From the NCBI GenBank assembly GCA_028768525.1, contig CP054837.1, positions 3,964,001 through 4,028,000 of the forward strand: 64,000 nt of DNA, read 5' to 3'. A model generated the notes under the pieces. That model was not told where the DNA came from, did not search any database, and was given only the letters and a program-made list of their open reading frames with translations. Below are positions 1-7,496 of the stretch, in pieces (the stretch's first letter is position 1; every line of letters starts with the position of its first letter). Position numbers and translations under genes: made by a program. The stretch comes from Desulfobacter sp. (lineage in GTDB: Bacteria > Desulfobacterota > Desulfobacteria > Desulfobacterales > Desulfobacteraceae).

Positions 1-748
<748 letters not shown>

Positions 749-768
749 AACATAGCCTCCAAAATATT

Positions 769-1380
769 TTAATTTTCTTCAGTTTTTTCAGTTTCTTTTT
801 CCACTCTTTTTGAAACAACTACCATGGCCGGCCGGATGAGTCTGTCATGGAGGGTGTACCCTTTTTGCAACACCGTTGTAACGGTGTTGTCCGGAAGGTC
901 GTTGTTCTCTTCCTGGGTAACCGCCTGGTGGAAGTTGGGATCAAACGGCTGGTTCTCCGCTTCCACCGGTTTCACGTTAAAGGATTCAAAGAGTTTTATG
1001 ATTTCCTTGTGGGTCAGCTTGACCCCTTCAAGGAGACTGGCATCATCAGAAGCGTCTTCTGCGGAGACAATCGCCCGTTCAAGGTTGTCCACCACTGAGA
1101 GGAGCTGCTTGAAAACCATTTCGTTGGCAAACTTTTTGAAATCATCAATTTCCCTTTGTTTGCGTTTTTTGAAGTTTTCAAATTCCGCCGAAAGCCTCAG
1201 GGTTTTTTCTTTCTCAGCGGCCAGCTGATCTTTTAATTCCTGATTGTTTTCAGTGGCGTCCAGGTTGATCTCCTCTTTGGATTTTTTTTGTTCCTCGGCC
1301 GGATCGACCTTGGTGGAGGAAGCAGCGGCAGCGTTTTTTTTCTTTGTCTCTTTTTTAGTTTTGTTCTCTTTGAGTACCAA
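769..1380 (-). CDS. grpE: Nucleotide exchange factor GrpE
   Basis: GrpE releases ADP from DnaK and resets the Hsp70 cycle. The protein has a charged, low-complexity Lys/Glu/Ala-rich N-terminus. A long helical region follows (QLAAEKEKTLRLSAEFENFKKR), then the family core with LLSVVDNLERA and GVKLTHKEI, and a C-terminal beta part ending in VLQKGYTLHDRLIRPAMVVVS, which is diagnostic. I prefer a TTG start at 1380 (203 aa) because a GGAG lies at 1390-1393, nine bases upstream. The frame stays open to a TTG at 1407 (212 aa). It sits directly upstream of dnaK. The start is uncertain; the identity is not. Confidence 0.95.
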   Translation of the reverse strand: MVLKENKTKKETKKKNAAAASSTKVDPAEEQKKSKEEINLDATENNQELKDQLAAEKEKTLRLSAEFENFKKRKQREIDDFKKFANEMVFKQLLSVVDNLERAIVSAEDASDDASLLEGVKLTHKEIIKLFESFNVKPVEAENQPFDPNFHQAVTQEENNDLPDNTVTTVLQKGYTLHDRLIRPAMVVVSKRVEKETEKTEEN

Positions 1381-1447
1381 TTTGTTTTGCTCCAAAATCC
1401 CTAACAATTAAGAGTTTTAGTCATTGTTTCCGATAAATTATGGCTGA

Positions 1448-1475
1448 AAAATAAGTCTGTTTAAAGGCATGTCAA
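1448..1475 (-). promoter_or_regulatory. Probable sigma-70 promoter of grpE-dnaK
   Basis: On the minus strand a perfect TTGACA (1470-1475) is followed after 16 bases by TATTTT (1448-1453), roughly 60-70 bases upstream of the preferred grpE start. I see no sigma-32-type CCCCAT box at the right spacing and no CIRCE inverted repeat, so heat-shock control is not evident here. Confidence 0.45.
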
Positions 1476-1524
1476 GATATAAAGGATGTGGGGATGAAAG
1501 AAAAAAGAACCGGCTGAACAAGTC

Positions 1525-1652
1525 GGACGGATAATTGCATGACCGGGATCGATCCACGACACAGAAGGGATCACTTATCGCTGCTTCCTTCCGGACCTGA
1601 CGAGGTTCATGGCCGTCTGTTACGAGGCGACCGATCAGAATTATCCGCCCGG
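1525..1652 (-). ncRNA. ffs: Signal recognition particle RNA (4.5S type)
   Basis: The minus strand carries the near-invariant SRP RNA apical hairpin: CAGGTCCGGAAGGAAGCAGC is read from about 1597 down to 1578, with GTCAGG just before it. This is the domain IV site bound by Ffh. The flanks close into a long rod. The outer arms near 1525-1536 (ggacggataatt) and 1639-1650 (aattatccgccc) are complementary apart from one base, which sets the approximate ends. The product belongs to co-translational protein targeting. Exact termini are estimated. Confidence 0.88.
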
Positions 1653-1673
1653 CTTATCCAGCCGGAGCAATAT

Positions 1674-1702
1674 TATATACGTGCTTTTTTGTTAAAATTC
1701 AA
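1674..1702 (-). promoter_or_regulatory. Probable promoter of the SRP RNA gene
   Basis: Minus-strand TTGAAT (1697-1702) and TATATA (1674-1679) are separated by 17 bases, placing a transcription start near 1667, about 15 bases before the estimated RNA 5' end. Arms CCGGC/GCCGG around 1650-1666 could form a small hairpin in the precursor. Confidence 0.5.
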
Positions 1703-1774
1703 GATTAATTTAAGCGCGGACTGGTTATGCCGGCGCGGCCGGTCCATAAAAACTGCGGTGACCCTTTATGTTGG

Positions 1775-1808
1775 CGGAATTCCGGGAGCAGAATTCCGTC
1801 ATTCCCGG
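1775..1808 (+). repeat. Overlapping inverted repeats upstream of the STAS gene
   Basis: CGGAATTC (1775-1782) and GAATTCCG (1791-1798) form a perfect 8-bp inverted repeat with an 8-base loop. CCGGGA (1782-1787) can instead pair with TCCCGG (1803-1808), so the two hairpins exclude each other. They lie 80-115 bases before the STAS gene start in an otherwise featureless gap (1653-1890). Function unknown. Confidence 0.4.
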
Positions 1809-1890
1809 ATAAATTAATATTTGAACTAAAAATCGTTTTCATATACTATAAACAGGTCCATTTCAGAATTAGCCAAAACAGGAGAATGCA

Positions 1891-2199
1891 ATGAGCGAAA
1901 TAGTGAATGACGGTGATCAGACCATTATCAAACCGGGTACGGATGTTGTCGCTTCCATGGCTGAAAGCTTTAAAGGTGAACTGCTGGCGGCCATTAAAGG
2001 GTCAACCGGGACAGTCTCGATAGATCTTGACGGTGTTGAAATGGTGGACTCCGTAGGAATCGGTGTCATTATTGCGGCCCACAACTCGTTGAATCAGGCC
2101 GGCAGGGAGTTTAAAGTCATTAACGTGACAAAGGATATTTTTGGCCTTTTTTCAACCATGCGCCTGAACCGCCGGTTTACTGTGGAAGGTGCTGAATAG
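1891..2199 (+). CDS. STAS-domain protein, anti-sigma-factor-antagonist type
   Basis: This 102-residue protein is a single STAS domain like SpoIIAA or RsbV. It carries the characteristic segment IDLDGVEMVDSVGIGVIIAAHN at about residues 52-73, in which the serine of DSVGIG is the position normally phosphorylated by a partner anti-sigma kinase. The end (FSTMRLNRRFTV) fits the last helix of the fold. A GGAG lies a few bases before the ATG. No HPK/anti-sigma kinase or PP2C phosphatase gene is nearby, so its partner must lie elsewhere. The small lipoprotein gene follows immediately. The domain call is firm; the regulated target is unknown. Confidence 0.85.
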   Translation: MSEIVNDGDQTIIKPGTDVVASMAESFKGELLAAIKGSTGTVSIDLDGVEMVDSVGIGVIIAAHNSLNQAGREFKVINVTKDIFGLFSTMRLNRRFTVEGAE

Positions 2200-2209
2200 G
2201 GGCGATATT

Positions 2210-2569
2210 GTGCTGAGAAAGCATGCTCTGGCTGTTTCAGCCTTTTTGCTTGCTGCTGCAACGACGGCGGGCTGCGACAGAGATAAAGAACAATTTTCCG
2301 GACTTTCCGAAATGGTTGCCGAACGGCACCAGGTGCGGCGGTCGCTTTCCGATGAGGATGGCGGTACCGGCAAGGTTGGAAAGAAGGCGGGTGAATCAAC
2401 AGAAATCGCCGGTGACCCGGCACAACCGGGCAAGGAACTGGCCTCCGGTATTCTGTTTGAAAAACAAATTCAAATTCTGGATGCCCAATCCAAAACCCCT
2501 TTGGCTAAGGGGGTGGCTTATCTTGATAAACAGGGACGTATCGTAAGAATTAAAATTATTAAAAAGTAA
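2210..2569 (+). CDS. Small putative lipoprotein of unknown function
   Basis: About 119 residues starting MLRKHALAVSAFLLAAATTAGC: a short positive N-terminus, a hydrophobic stretch and a cysteine in an imperfect lipobox (TAGC), suggesting a lipid-anchored exported protein. The rest is charged, with a C-terminal part that reads like a short folded repeat (PLAKGVAYLDKQGRIVRIKII). I chose the GTG at 2210 because AGGGGCG lies just upstream and the signal peptide then has a normal length. An in-frame GTG at 2189 would overlap the end of the STAS gene. It is probably co-transcribed with the STAS gene. I do not recognise a family. Confidence 0.6.
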   Translation: MLRKHALAVSAFLLAAATTAGCDRDKEQFSGLSEMVAERHQVRRSLSDEDGGTGKVGKKAGESTEIAGDPAQPGKELASGILFEKQIQILDAQSKTPLAKGVAYLDKQGRIVRIKIIKK

Positions 2570-2613
2570 CGGCTGCCTGCAAGGGGCGTGGCAGGCGGTG
2601 CTGGCTGGCAGAG

Positions 2614-3075
2614 CTATGCCGGAGGCGCTTTTCTCCCTGAACCTGCAGGAAGGTGGTCTTCTGCCTGGGGGGCGGGTATGGCCTGCTCGACTTCCGGCTG
2701 TTCGGGCGGAGGCATTTCCAGGTTAGGTGATGGGGGGGCTTCGGACGGTTCCGGCGCTTCTCCTGTCAGTTCTTTAATCCGTGATTCCAGTTTTTTGATT
2801 TTGGTGTTGGCCTTGTATAGTTTCTTTCCGGCATCTTCCCTTATTTTTTCCAGTTCTTTTATATTCTTTGAATATGCCCTGAGCTGACTGGCGTATTTTT
2901 GAATGGCGGTTTTGTTCTTTTTGTTTATTTTTTTTTCAACAGATTTGGCAACGGTATGGGTTAAAAAGATGTTAACCAGCTCTGCTGCCAATGCGATGAT
3001 GGTGACATAGATCAACCCGTCTGCCTGGAGAAAATAAAGAATGACGACAACTAAAATGGAAGTGAAAAAGACCAT
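2614..3075 (-). CDS. Unrecognised membrane protein with coiled coil and proline-rich tail
   Basis: A 153-residue protein with three parts. Residues 1-45 are hydrophobic and can form one or two membrane segments (FTSILVVVILYFLQADGLIYVTIIALAAELVNIF). Residues 50-105 are strongly charged, Lys/Glu-rich and predicted by eye to be helical or coiled coil (NIKELEKIREDAGKKLYKAN). Residues 106-153 are Pro/Glu-rich and probably disordered. It stands alone between the lipoprotein gene (opposite strand) and tRNA-Pro. No catalytic motif is visible. A membrane-anchored scaffold is a guess from architecture only. Confidence 0.6.
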   Translation of the reverse strand: MVFFTSILVVVILYFLQADGLIYVTIIALAAELVNIFLTHTVAKSVEKKINKKNKTAIQKYASQLRAYSKNIKELEKIREDAGKKLYKANTKIKKLESRIKELTGEAPEPSEAPPSPNLEMPPPEQPEVEQAIPAPQAEDHLPAGSGRKAPPA

Positions 3076-3179
3076 GACAGTTCATTTATCCTTTCAGATC
3101 AAAAATAAATAGGGAGCGGTCTTAATTACGCGTTAAAAAGCTATATTATGGGAATCAACTGAAATTTGCAAATAAAACT

Positions 3180-3207
3180 AAAAAAGGCCCCCAGTAATAC
3201 ATACTGG
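3180..3207 (-). terminator. Terminator-like hairpin after tRNA-Pro
   Basis: On the minus strand CCAGTA (3202-3207) and TACTGG (3191-3196) form a stem with a 5-base loop, followed by GGGCC and then a run of T (complement of 3180-3185). It lies 17 bases past the tRNA 3' end. Confidence 0.5.
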
Positions 3208-3223
3208 AAACCTTAATTTTTAC

Positions 3224-3300
3224 TGGTCGGGGCGGAGAGATTCGAACTCCCGACATCTTGCTCCCAAAGCAAGCGCGCTACCAGGCTGCGCTACGCCCCG
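3224..3300 (-). tRNA. tRNA-Pro (anticodon TGG)
   Basis: The minus strand folds as a 77-base cloverleaf with acceptor arms CGGGGCG and CGCCCCG, a T-loop GTTCGAATC and an encoded CCA end (complement of 3224-3226). The anticodon stem is CTTGC/GCAAG with loop TTTGGGA, so the anticodon is TGG (proline). Confidence 0.95.
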
Positions 3301-3351
3301 TTGCCCAGCGGCAAAATGGTCTTTTATCATCCGGATGGCTAAAAAGCAAGA

Positions 3352-4038
3352 TTAATTTTGTTTTTTTAGGAAGTTGCGCAGGGAATCGGCAATTGTCCTG
3401 GCGTATGGCTGCAGGAATTTTTTTCTCGTTTCCCCGGTGACGGGAATCTGGGTTATGGAAACGGGTTCAATGAGAATGGCAGGGGCGGCAACCCCTTCCA
3501 GGGATACCAGCGGGGCGTTAAACAGGGTTGTCTGGAGGGGGGGCGATCCGGCCTGCAGATGGGCGGCCAGTGTTTTGGCCAATTTTTGTGACCGCGGCCG
3601 GGCAGTGATGGCCCGGGCCTCCCATTGATCCGGGGCCGGTGTGCCGGGGTGGTCATAGTAATAGATAAAGGCCGTGTCCGGGCCGGCATGGTGCAGATGG
3701 ATACTGATAAAAAGGTCAGCATGATTTTGATTGGCAAATGCTGCCCGCTGTCCCGGGGATGACTGGACGGAGGCTGTCCGGTCTCGGGTGAGTTTGACGG
3801 TGAAAAAATCGGATAACTCTGCGGCTGTCAGTCTGGCCAGTTCAAGGGTGATGTCTTTTTCCTTTACTCCCGCAGGGGTGGTGAGCCCAGTGTCGCTGCC
3901 GCCGTGTCCGGGGTCCAGAATGATGGTTTTCTGGCGGGTTTTGATGTTTGCTGCATGGCCCGAAACGGTGCAGAGCAGTGTAAAAATCACCAGTGTGGAT
4001 AGTGCTAAAAATCTTTCTTTGGTCAATTTTCTTGACAC
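3352..4038 (-). CDS. N-acetylmuramoyl-L-alanine amidase (Amidase_3 family)
   Basis: This exported cell-wall hydrolase cleaves the amide between N-acetylmuramic acid and L-alanine. The 228-residue product has an N-terminal signal or anchor (about residues 11-28). It then shows the Amidase_3 zinc-site pattern: DPGHGGSDTG (first His), EKDITLELA (Glu), ADLFISIHLHHA (second His), and a late ILIEPVSITQ giving the catalytic Glu region. The usual SIHANA box is changed to SIHLHHA, but the zinc-binding His is kept. There is no AMIN or SPOR domain, so it is a minimal version. It lies upstream of tRNA-Pro on the same strand. Confidence 0.9.
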   Translation of the reverse strand: MSRKLTKERFLALSTLVIFTLLCTVSGHAANIKTRQKTIILDPGHGGSDTGLTTPAGVKEKDITLELARLTAAELSDFFTVKLTRDRTASVQSSPGQRAAFANQNHADLFISIHLHHAGPDTAFIYYYDHPGTPAPDQWEARAITARPRSQKLAKTLAAHLQAGSPPLQTTLFNAPLVSLEGVAAPAILIEPVSITQIPVTGETRKKFLQPYARTIADSLRNFLKKQN

Positions 4039-4181
4039 CTTTTTATATAAGCGTTATTTTAATAAACTTTGTGTAAAGTGTATATGCCTTGCATAGTTAA
4101 GTAGTTATGGCATATTTTTTTTTATTTTTGAAGCCGTGTTATCCGTAACACCAATTTAATTGAATACAACAGGACAGAAAC

Positions 4182-5528
4182 ATGCAGGTAAAAATCGAAG
4201 ATCAGAGCAGTGTCAAAAAGGTGCTTTCTTTTGAAATCTCCAAAGACAAAGTGGCCAAAGAGCTGAATAAAGCTTACAATGAATTGAAAAAGAACGCTGA
4301 TATCAAAGGCTTCAGAAAGGGGAAAATTCCGAGAAAAGTCCTTGAAAACAGATTTGCGGCCGATGTGCATGCCGATGTCGCTCCCCGTCTGATCCAGGAT
4401 GCATTTGTCGAGGCCGTCAGAGAGAATGAGCTTAATGTCGTGGGCGGCCCCCAGCTGGATCCCCCCGAGCTGAATCCCGATGCTGACTATGTTTTTGATA
4501 TTACCGTTGAGGTGAAGCCTGAACTGGAAAATATTGAGTTTGAAGGCCTTGAGCTTGAAAAAACCAAATACGAAGTCTCCGATGCCGAGATCGACAGCCA
4601 GATTTATATGATCCAGAAGACCATGGCCAAAAAAGAGCCTGTGGCTGAAGAACGTCCGGTGAAAGACTCTGATTTCGTTCTCATTGATTACGAAGGATTC
4701 CTCAACGGCGAAGTTTATGAACATACTCCCAAAGTGGAAAACTATGTCATGGGCATCAACCAGGGTGCATTGCCCAAGGAATTCTCAGAAAAACTCATCG
4801 GTGCCATTCCGGTCCAGGACCTGGATATAGAGGTGGCCTATGCCGATGATTTCAATGATGAAAATCTCAAGGGCAGAACCATTGTCTATAAGGTAAGCCT
4901 CAAGGAGATCCAGGAAGAGGTGCTGCCCGAAGCCAATGACGATCTGGTCAAAGGGCTGGGCAAGTTTGAAACCCTTCAAGAGGTCAAAGATTCCATCCGC
5001 GACAACCTGTCCAAGGGGATTGAGCAGCGGGTGAAACATGAAATGAGCGAGCAGATTTTCCAGGCCCTGCTGTCAAAGATCGAGTTTGAGGTGCCCGAGG
5101 CGCTGATCGAAGGGGAACTCAACGGCATCATTGCTGAAACCGAGCAGGCGTATACCAACAATAATACCAGCCTGGAAGAGGCCGGCCTTGACAAAGAGGA
5201 AATGAAGGTCAAATACCGCGATGTGGCAGAAAAACAGGCCCGCCGCCACCTGATTCTCGATCAAATCATTTCCCAGGAAAAACTGGAGCTGACCGAAGAG
5301 GAGATGGACGCCAGCTTTGAGGAAATGGCCCAGGCCATGGGTGCCACCAAGGACGCTGTGAAAAACTATTTCAACATGGATCCCCGGCAGCTTGAATATT
5401 ATAAGCACACCCAGCTTGAAAAAAAGGCCGTTGACCTTATAATAGAAAAAGGCAGTGTCACCGAAGTCGAGCCCAAAACTGCCGAAGCGGATGCCGGAGA
5501 CGACGCATCCGAAGAAACTGAAGAATAA
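4182..5528 (+). CDS. tig: Trigger factor (ribosome-associated chaperone/prolyl isomerase)
   Basis: Trigger factor binds the ribosome exit site and shields nascent chains. The 448-residue length is typical. The N-terminal ribosome-binding domain contains the signature GFRKGKIPRKVLENRF (about residues 41-56). A FKBP-like domain lies near 160-245 (DFVLIDYEGFLNGEVYE). The helical C-terminal domain follows and the protein ends in an acidic tail. It heads the tig-clpP-clpX-lon block; clpP follows after 57 bases. A hairpin GTGTTA/TAACAC lies at about 4135-4151 in the leader. The order is the standard proteobacterial arrangement. Confidence 0.97.
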   Translation: MQVKIEDQSSVKKVLSFEISKDKVAKELNKAYNELKKNADIKGFRKGKIPRKVLENRFAADVHADVAPRLIQDAFVEAVRENELNVVGGPQLDPPELNPDADYVFDITVEVKPELENIEFEGLELEKTKYEVSDAEIDSQIYMIQKTMAKKEPVAEERPVKDSDFVLIDYEGFLNGEVYEHTPKVENYVMGINQGALPKEFSEKLIGAIPVQDLDIEVAYADDFNDENLKGRTIVYKVSLKEIQEEVLPEANDDLVKGLGKFETLQEVKDSIRDNLSKGIEQRVKHEMSEQIFQALLSKIEFEVPEALIEGELNGIIAETEQAYTNNNTSLEEAGLDKEEMKVKYRDVAEKQARRHLILDQIISQEKLELTEEEMDASFEEMAQAMGATKDAVKNYFNMDPRQLEYYKHTQLEKKAVDLIIEKGSVTEVEPKTAEADAGDDASEETEE

Positions 5529-5585
5529 TCAACGATTCCGTTGGGCGCGGATAATGAAATAAAGATAATGACAAGGAGTTGAATC

Positions 5586-6212
5586 GTGCCTCTTATTCCA
5601 ATGGTTGTTGAACAGAGCAACAGGGGAGAACGTGCCTATGACATTTATTCACGGCTATTGAAGGACAGGATTATTTTCCTGGGCTCGGCCATTGATGATG
5701 AAATCGCAAACCTCATTGTGGCCCAGCTGCTCTTTCTTGAATCTGAAGATCCTGAAAAGGATATCAGCTTCTACATCAATTCCCCCGGTGGCGTGGTAAC
5801 GGCCGGCATGGCCATTTACGACACCATCCAGTACATTAAGCCGGATGTGGCAACGGTGTGCATCGGACAGGCCGCCAGCATGGGCGCCCTGCTTCTGGCT
5901 GCCGGCACCACCGGAAAACGGTTTGCCCTGCCCAATTCCAGGATTATGATCCACCAGCCGCTGGGCGGTGCCCAGGGCCAGGCCACGGACATTAAAATCC
6001 AGGCCAATGAGATCCTGAGAATGAAAGACAATCTGAATCAGATTCTGTCCACCCATACCGGACAGACCCTTGAAAAGGTGGCCGAGGATACGGACCGCGA
6101 TTATTTCATGTCCGGTACCGAAGCCAAAGAGTACGGTCTCGTAGACCGTGTGGTGGCGGACAGAAAAGAGTTGGAACAAGTGTCAGACGAGGAGGCTTCA
6201 AAGGAGTCGTAA
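5586..6212 (+). CDS. clpP: ATP-dependent Clp protease proteolytic subunit
   Basis: ClpP is the barrel-forming serine peptidase that degrades proteins unfolded by ClpX or ClpA. The 208-residue protein carries the catalytic serine in GQAASMGALLLAAG (about residue 99) and the histidine in RIMIHQPLGG (about residue 124), with the aspartate region further on. The N-terminal MPLIPMVVEQSNRGERAYDIYSRLL is typical and supports the GTG start at 5586, preceded by AAGGAG. clpX begins three bases after the stop, so the two are translationally coupled. Confidence 0.98.
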   Translation: MPLIPMVVEQSNRGERAYDIYSRLLKDRIIFLGSAIDDEIANLIVAQLLFLESEDPEKDISFYINSPGGVVTAGMAIYDTIQYIKPDVATVCIGQAASMGALLLAAGTTGKRFALPNSRIMIHQPLGGAQGQATDIKIQANEILRMKDNLNQILSTHTGQTLEKVAEDTDRDYFMSGTEAKEYGLVDRVVADRKELEQVSDEEASKES

Positions 6213-6215
6213 AAT

Positions 6216-7478
6216 ATGGCCAAAAAAGATGAAACAAATGATCAGTTCTTCTGTTCTTTTTGCGGGAAAAACCAGAAAGAAGTCAAGAAACTGATTGCCG
6301 GGCCAAGTGTTTACATCTGCAACGAGTGCATCAAGCTGTGCAGTGAAATCGTTGAAGATGAAGAAAAAGAACAAGCTGCCAAAGCCGAAGGGGCTGCCAA
6401 GGAGTTTATGGTGCCCAAACAGATCAAGGAGCAGCTGGATTCCTATGTCATTGAGCAGGACAGGGCCAAAAAGGTCCTGTCCGTGGCTGTTTATAACCAT
6501 TATAAACGCCTGGCGTCCCATTTGGAGAAGTCGCGGGATGATGTGGAAATCCAGAAGAGTAATATCCTGATTATCGGGCCCACCGGCTGCGGTAAAACCC
6601 TTCTGGCCCAGACATTGGCCAGGTTCCTGGATGTGCCCTTTGCCATCGCCGATGCCACGGCCCTGACCGAGGCCGGCTACGTGGGTGAGGATGTGGAAAA
6701 TATCGTTCTCTCCCTGGTCCAGAATGCCGATTACGACATTGAGAAGGCCCAGAAAGGCATCATTTATATTGATGAAATCGACAAAATTTCCCAGCGGGGG
6801 GACAACCCCTCCATCACCCGTGACGTGTCCGGGGAAGGGGTGCAGCAGGCGCTTCTCAAAATCATTGAGGGGACCGTTGCCTCCATTCCGCCCAAAGGGG
6901 GGAGAAAGCATCCCCAGCAGGATTATGTTAAGGTGGATACCTCCAACATCCTCTTTATCTGCGGCGGCACATTCACCGGCTTGGAAAAGGTGGTTGAACG
7001 GCGCCTGACCCAGAAAACCATGGGGTTTGGCGCAAAGATTGCCGATAAGAAAGACATTAATATCGGCGAACTCCTGGGCCAGGTAAAACCCGAGGATTTG
7101 ATCAAATTCGGCCTGATCCCTGAATTCCTGGGCCGCCTGCCCGTGATCACCTCCATCGGTGAACTCAACGAGGGCTCCCTGGTCAAGATTCTGACCGAGC
7201 CTAAAAACGCCCTGGTCAAGCAGTACCAGCAGTTGTTTCGGGTTGAAGGTGTGGATCTTCAGTTCACGGACGAGGCCCTGGAGGCCATGGCCAAAGAAGC
7301 GGTCAACCGGAAGTCCGGCGCCCGCGGGTTGCGCGCCATCATGGAAGAGACCATGCTGGATATCATGTATGAGATTCCCTCCAAAAAGGATGTGATTGAG
7401 TGCGTGGTCGGCGAAGAAGTGGTGTTGAAGAACGAAGAGCCCATACTGCTGTATGAGCAGCCCAAAAAGCAGGCTTAA
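6216..7478 (+). CDS. clpX: ATP-dependent Clp protease ATP-binding subunit ClpX
   Basis: This AAA+ unfoldase feeds substrates into ClpP. The 420-residue protein has an N-terminal C4 zinc-binding domain with cysteines in CSFCGK and YICNECIKLC. It also has Walker A GPTGCGKT (about residues 122-129), Walker B IIYIDEIDKI, a sensor region and a GARGLRAIME C-terminal segment. Length and domain order are normal. It lies between clpP and lon, all three on the plus strand. Confidence 0.98.
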   Translation: MAKKDETNDQFFCSFCGKNQKEVKKLIAGPSVYICNECIKLCSEIVEDEEKEQAAKAEGAAKEFMVPKQIKEQLDSYVIEQDRAKKVLSVAVYNHYKRLASHLEKSRDDVEIQKSNILIIGPTGCGKTLLAQTLARFLDVPFAIADATALTEAGYVGEDVENIVLSLVQNADYDIEKAQKGIIYIDEIDKISQRGDNPSITRDVSGEGVQQALLKIIEGTVASIPPKGGRKHPQQDYVKVDTSNILFICGGTFTGLEKVVERRLTQKTMGFGAKIADKKDINIGELLGQVKPEDLIKFGLIPEFLGRLPVITSIGELNEGSLVKILTEPKNALVKQYQQLFRVEGVDLQFTDEALEAMAKEAVNRKSGARGLRAIMEETMLDIMYEIPSKKDVIECVVGEEVVLKNEEPILLYEQPKKQA

Positions 7479-7496
7479 AAAAGAAAGTTTGCATTC

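Noticed and set aside
1408..1524. CIRCE element or sigma-32 promoter before grpE-dnaK
   Set aside because: No CIRCE inverted repeat (TTAGCACTC-N9-GAGTGCTAA) and no -10 box of the CCCCAT type at suitable spacing. A sigma-70-like pair fits better.
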